From positions 4,092,001 to 4,156,000 of the forward strand of contig NC_079516.1 of the NCBI RefSeq assembly GCF_000801105.2: a stretch of 64,000 nucleotides of DNA, read 5' to 3'. The DNA is from Raphanus sativus (Eukaryota; Streptophyta; Magnoliopsida; Brassicales; Brassicaceae). Position numbers and translations under genes: made by a program. Under the pieces are notes generated by a model that was not told the DNA's origin, ran no database searches, and saw nothing but the letters and a program-made list of their open reading frames with translations. Positions 60,407-64,000 of the stretch are shown here, one piece after another (the first letter of the stretch is position 1; each line of letters starts with the position of its first letter).

Positions 60407-62650
60407 TTAGGCTCCAGCGTAAGGGTTGGCAGGTTTAGGTGTGTTTTTGACGAGACCACATTGGAGGCTTGTCTCAGGCATGTTGTATTCATCTCTAAGT
60501 GATTTCTCTGGCGACAAGACACTCACGTAAAGCTGCTGTCCTAAGTAACGTCTCTCTGTGTTCTCAGATCGAATGTTCCACATTCCACAGTTATCAAATG
60601 TGAGCAAGATTGCTGCCCAACACTTTGGGTAGACTTGGACTGTGTGTCTGCTCACTGCGTCCAAGAGGTTGTAGTTCTTTCTCTTCTCTGGGGTCCAAGT
60701 CCCTGGCTCCACACTTTGAAACAGAGATTTTTTAAAGAAAAATTAGTTACTTGCTACGCAAGAAAGAATGTGGTTTAACCAGAGAATAAATTGAAAATTA
60801 GGTTAAATGAAGAGTTACTTGCTGCGCAAGAATGTGGTAAAAACAGAGTTTTTGTTTGTTTTACTTACGCGACGGCGAAGAAAGAGTAACCATTCAAGTG
60901 CCAAGACTGAACACTCTTCTCGTGGTTCTCAAACACCACCTCGATGAAGGTGCGGTGAGTGACGTTAATAACGTTTGGCTCGATCTTGATGCTCTTTGTC
61001 TGTTCCGTGGTGGGGCTATCCGTGATGATATTGTACTTAAAGACCTTGTCGGAAATACCAAAGTACTCAGCAAGCTTCAACGGAGTTTCGGGGTCTGTGT
61101 GAGAGATTCCGTTGAATGCGTACCTAAGCTTACCATCAACCTTGCCCTGAGTGTTCACTAGCTTGATCGTGCGTGTGATGTTGATCTTCCCGTAGTGGTA
61201 AGACCCCTGAGGGTTAGGCCTAGCTGCACTAGACGTCAAGTTCCACCTAAAGGATCGGAACTGGTTCAACGACCAAGCCCACCCGACAGGACCAGCCGGA
61301 AGCTGCGAAGAGGCTGGTCCTTTACCTCCCTCGTAGCGGAGAAGCCCGGTTGTTGTAATAACCGACTTCAAGAACCTAGAGGATGCAACCATGTAGTAAT
61401 CTTTAGGTTCTTGATTCGCGGTGACGATGGTACCAAAGCATTGACCAACGTGAACGTCTAGAGAGTCGAAATCGTTCTGAAGAACGTGCGATCCTTCCAT
61501 CTCAACGAGCTTCATCTTGTGATTCTGAATCCTGAAGTTGAGAGATGTCTTGAGACCCACGTTACAAATCCTAACCCTATAACTCTTTCCAGGTTTCATG
61601 GTGAAGAGAGGTGCGTCGGATCCATCTCCTTTCCCTGCCTTTCCATTGATGAGAACACCGTTTGGACGACCAAGAGTACGACCACCGTCAAGGAACTTCT
61701 TCAGCTGAGTGTGACTCTTAGTGTACCAGTCACTGATGAGGACGGTGTAATCATCTTCCGGATCAGCGTAAGGGACCGGAATGAGGAGACGGCTGTTGAC
61801 ACGGAGTCCACCGTATCCACCAGCTGCACGGTGCATCCCTGTGGTAGGGTAGTAGAAGTAGCTACCGATCTGATCTTTAGGCTGGAAATGGTAAGTGAAG
61901 TTTGTGCCTGCTGGGATTGGACACATGGTACCTGGTGTCCCATCTTGCCAACAGTTCTTCCTGTGCTGGATCCCATTCCTAAAACGTCCAAGACAAATAT
62001 TATTAAAACACATAATAAAACTATGATATTTAAGAGACAATTTTTAGTTTTTGTTAGTTAAAATTAAAAGATGGTTCTTATATTAAGCTAAGAACCTCAC
62101 TCTAAGAAACTCCAATCTCTAGTAGACCTTTCTCAATAGGAATCAAATAAACAATCATTTAGATTTTTATCTAGTAGTTTGATAGTTTTTTTTTTTTGTA
62201 ATTGAGTAGTTTAATAGTTTTAACCACTAGGTAGACTATTAAAAACTATCAACATTTAAAAAAAAACCTTCTCCTTGGTAGGTAAAGAGTTATCAACATT
62301 TAAAAAAAACATGTATGCATAGATCAAGAAACCATATTATTAGCTGATATTGTACACATGTGAAAGTGTTATTCTGTTGGTAGTATTAACGGTTACTACC
62401 AAGTGAGGAGGAAGGGTTCGTCTAGGTTATTGAAGACATTGATGATGATATTGTTGTTGGAGGTAGAGTTGAGGTTAGGACCAGGGAACTGGCCGTTGAT
62501 TAGAATGACTTGTTGTGGAACGCCGAGAGGAGATGCGGTTCCATAGGTCACGTTCCATACATGGTGAAAGTAAGGGTCTTCGGCTCGGACCACAACCGTT
62601 GCGGCTGCAGCCAGGTAAAGGCACGCGGCCAAGAGTTTAGCTCCTCGCAT
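60407..62650 (-). CDS. SKS11: SKU5-similar multicopper-oxidase-like protein (SKS11-like)
   Basis: Three exons (62650-62400, 61978-60869, 60713-60407) give 555 residues. It begins with a clear signal peptide (MRGAKLLAACLYLAAAATVV, cleavage near VRA-ED). Three cupredoxin-like domains follow: VWNVTYGTASPLGVPQQVIL early, SYRVRICNVGLKTSLNFRI in the middle, and SWHLNGYSFFAVAVEPGTW at the end. The usual copper-binding His clusters are replaced (HLNGYSFF for HLHGH; DNCGMWN for the HCHIE block), as known for SKS proteins, so oxidase activity is unlikely. The family has pollen-specific members including Brassica Bp10, and a role in the pollen tube wall is likely. The name follows recalled similarity to At3g13390; SKS13 is the alternative. 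Intron 1 carries a micro-insertion at 62190. Confidence 0.9.
62190..62204 (-). mobile_element. Micro-retroinsertion (reverse), CAATTAC-A(8), in SKS11 intron 1
   Basis: AGTAGTTTGATAGTTTT (62173-62189) and AGTAGTTTAATAGTTTT (62205-62221) flank 15 bp whose reverse complement is CAATTAC plus an A-run. The 17 bp duplication has one mismatch. Confidence 0.65.
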
Positions 62651-62771
62651 AACAGTAAGTGATTTTTTTTTGGTTCCGACAACAGTTTTGGATGTTTTAT
62701 GTTTTCGTGGGGGTATTAATTAATTGTTTATTGGAATTTGAATTTCGAGTTGTGGAAATGATTAAAGGTAT

Positions 62772-62779
62772 TTTTTATA
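62772..62779 (-). promoter_or_regulatory. Candidate TATA box of SKS11
   Basis: CTATAAAAAA on the minus strand about 125 bp before the ATG. Position and sequence fit a plant core promoter. It is a motif match only. Confidence 0.5.
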
Positions 62780-63746
62780 GGAGGCTTCTGAAGACTAATG
62801 TTTTTTTTTCCCTGCTTTTTCTCGTCTTCTTTGGTACCTCCTCGCACTTCGCTATTCCTCTCGTCCATATTTGACAAACTGAAGTACAACCTCACCCTAT
62901 TTTTGGTGTTTTTAATTTCTTTTGGCTTTGGTTTCCATATCTTTTGCCAAATTTTTTACTAAAAAAATTATGAGAGAAAATATGATAAAGTTCTTTGTCA
63001 ACTTTTTTATATATTGTAAAGTTGTAGACCTATACAAGTTATATTCTAATCAACGGCCAATTCCCTGGTCCCTATATCTATTCAACCTCCAACAACAATA
63101 TCATAGGTTTTCTAAGAAAAAATTGAATTAAGTAGAGATTATGTATAAAGTTGAATGTGTCTAAATAAAAAACGGGCACATGCTAATGTAAAATTTATAG
63201 AATTGTTACAATTGTATCTGCCATCATATGTCTTTGTGTCTTGTACGAAATAACATTCATTGAAAATACAAGGTAAATATTAAAACTGTAATTTACATGG
63301 TCAAACAGTTTTGAACAGGTAGTTTAAGAGAAATGGGAATATATATACACTTAACTTTTAATTGAGGATAACAAACCTAAAGAGAAAATGACAGGAGCTA
63401 GAGGAACATATCATTAGAGATCTCATGTTAGATTGATCACTTCCACCATGATCTCCATAATCACATAAACATACCAGTAGATATCTCTAGTTAGATTGGT
63501 TTAAACTCTCATCAATGATTATATTAGTCATTTTACCCTCACAAAAGGTAATGATTGATCGAATCCAAAAAGAGATTGGACAGGATCCAAGTGAAAAGAG
63601 ACTATTGGACGATAACTCATGTTAAATTCATAGAACTGCATCTAGTATATATATTCAAATGTATGTAACCAATGCGCACGACATACACATACTTGTGTTA
63701 GATATCGTCATTAAAGTGTGAACAAGTCATAGTACTTTAATTTATA
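62780..63746. other. SKS11 upstream region
   Basis: AT-rich presumed promoter and spacer. No gene was seen. Confidence 0.5.
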
Positions 63747-63981
63747 CTTCCTCTGTTTTTTAAAGATGTATGTTTTGGTGTTTTCACACATATTAATAAA
63801 ACACATTAACTATACATCATTTTTAGAAATTATCAAATTCTAATGCATTTTAACCAATAGTCTTTCAATAAATTCAATCAATTTTATTGAAATTTGCAAT
63901 TTTTGTATAGGAAACATAAAAAATACATCTTTGTGAAACAATTTATTTTTCTAAAACATCTATCTTAAAAAACAGAGGGAG
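63747..63981. mobile_element. Stowaway-like MITE
   Basis: 235 bp with ends CTTCCTCTGTTTTTTAAAGA and the near-complement TCTTAAAAAACAGAGGGAG, flanked by TA at 63745-63746 and 63982-63983. It is non-coding, and its ends resemble but do not match the MITE at 39394. Confidence 0.85.
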
Positions 63982-64000
63982 TATGATTTTGTAATTCTAT

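Noticed and set aside
61486..62061. 191-codon frame opposite SKS11
   Set aside because: Antisense of a conserved exon; no promoter or family support.
62240..62309. Direct repeat TATCAACATTTAAAAAAAA in SKS11 intron 1
   Set aside because: The repeated words include the A-runs themselves, so the structure fits a local duplication better than the A-tailed insertion pattern.

Overview
This is nuclear DNA from a plant of the mustard family, most likely a Brassica or a close relative. The genes have many short introns with GT-AG borders, the gaps are AT-rich and full of Helitron, LINE and MITE remains, and most proteins look like single-copy Arabidopsis chromosome 3 genes lying in one collinear block (about At3g13175 to At3g13400; locus numbers are from memory, not searched). 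Several genes I recall between these loci in Arabidopsis are absent, as expected of one fractionated subgenome of a former polyploid. All exon borders were read by eye, and in every multi-exon gene the exon lengths sum to an open reading frame.

Layout. 1-8385 is repeat-rich and holds no host gene: a tandem array of Helitron end plus an 0.88 kb unit, a 5'-truncated LINE with target-site duplication, a Harbinger-type MITE, and a complete non-autonomous Helitron. 8386-8706 (-) is a small membrane protein. 9218-19261 is a BRR2 spliceosomal helicase gene (-) caught between two copies of a ~270-300 bp flank; it breaks the collinear order and carries a minisatellite filling its second coding intron. 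19359-22445 (-) is a NusB/RsmB-type RNA cytosine methyltransferase sharing a short divergent promoter with CWC15 (22812-24395, +). Then come ABCG26 (-), GIP1 (-), tRNA-Leu(AAG), a two-RRM glycine-rich protein (+), a serine-rich-type small protein (+), a two-WW protein (-), a RecX-family protein (-), DDI1 (-), a 68-residue membrane protein (-), a plastid-type J protein (-), CAX2 (+), tRNA-Asp(GTC), WIP3 (-), a Helitron, and SKS11 (-).

Functionally the block is mostly housekeeping: two splicing factors (BRR2, CWC15) and several RNA-binding proteins, plus an exine transporter (ABCG26) and a pollen-type SKU5-like protein (SKS11). No operon-like or defence system is present.

The most unusual signal is structural. 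At least eleven tiny insertions (about 13-27 bp: a poly(A) run preceded by nothing to about 15 bp) are each bounded by 10-18 bp target-site duplications. In all ten that have any non-A sequence, the base just before the A-run is C. One has its empty site preserved in the other copy of the repeat flanking BRR2. They look like end-only target-primed retrotransposition products.
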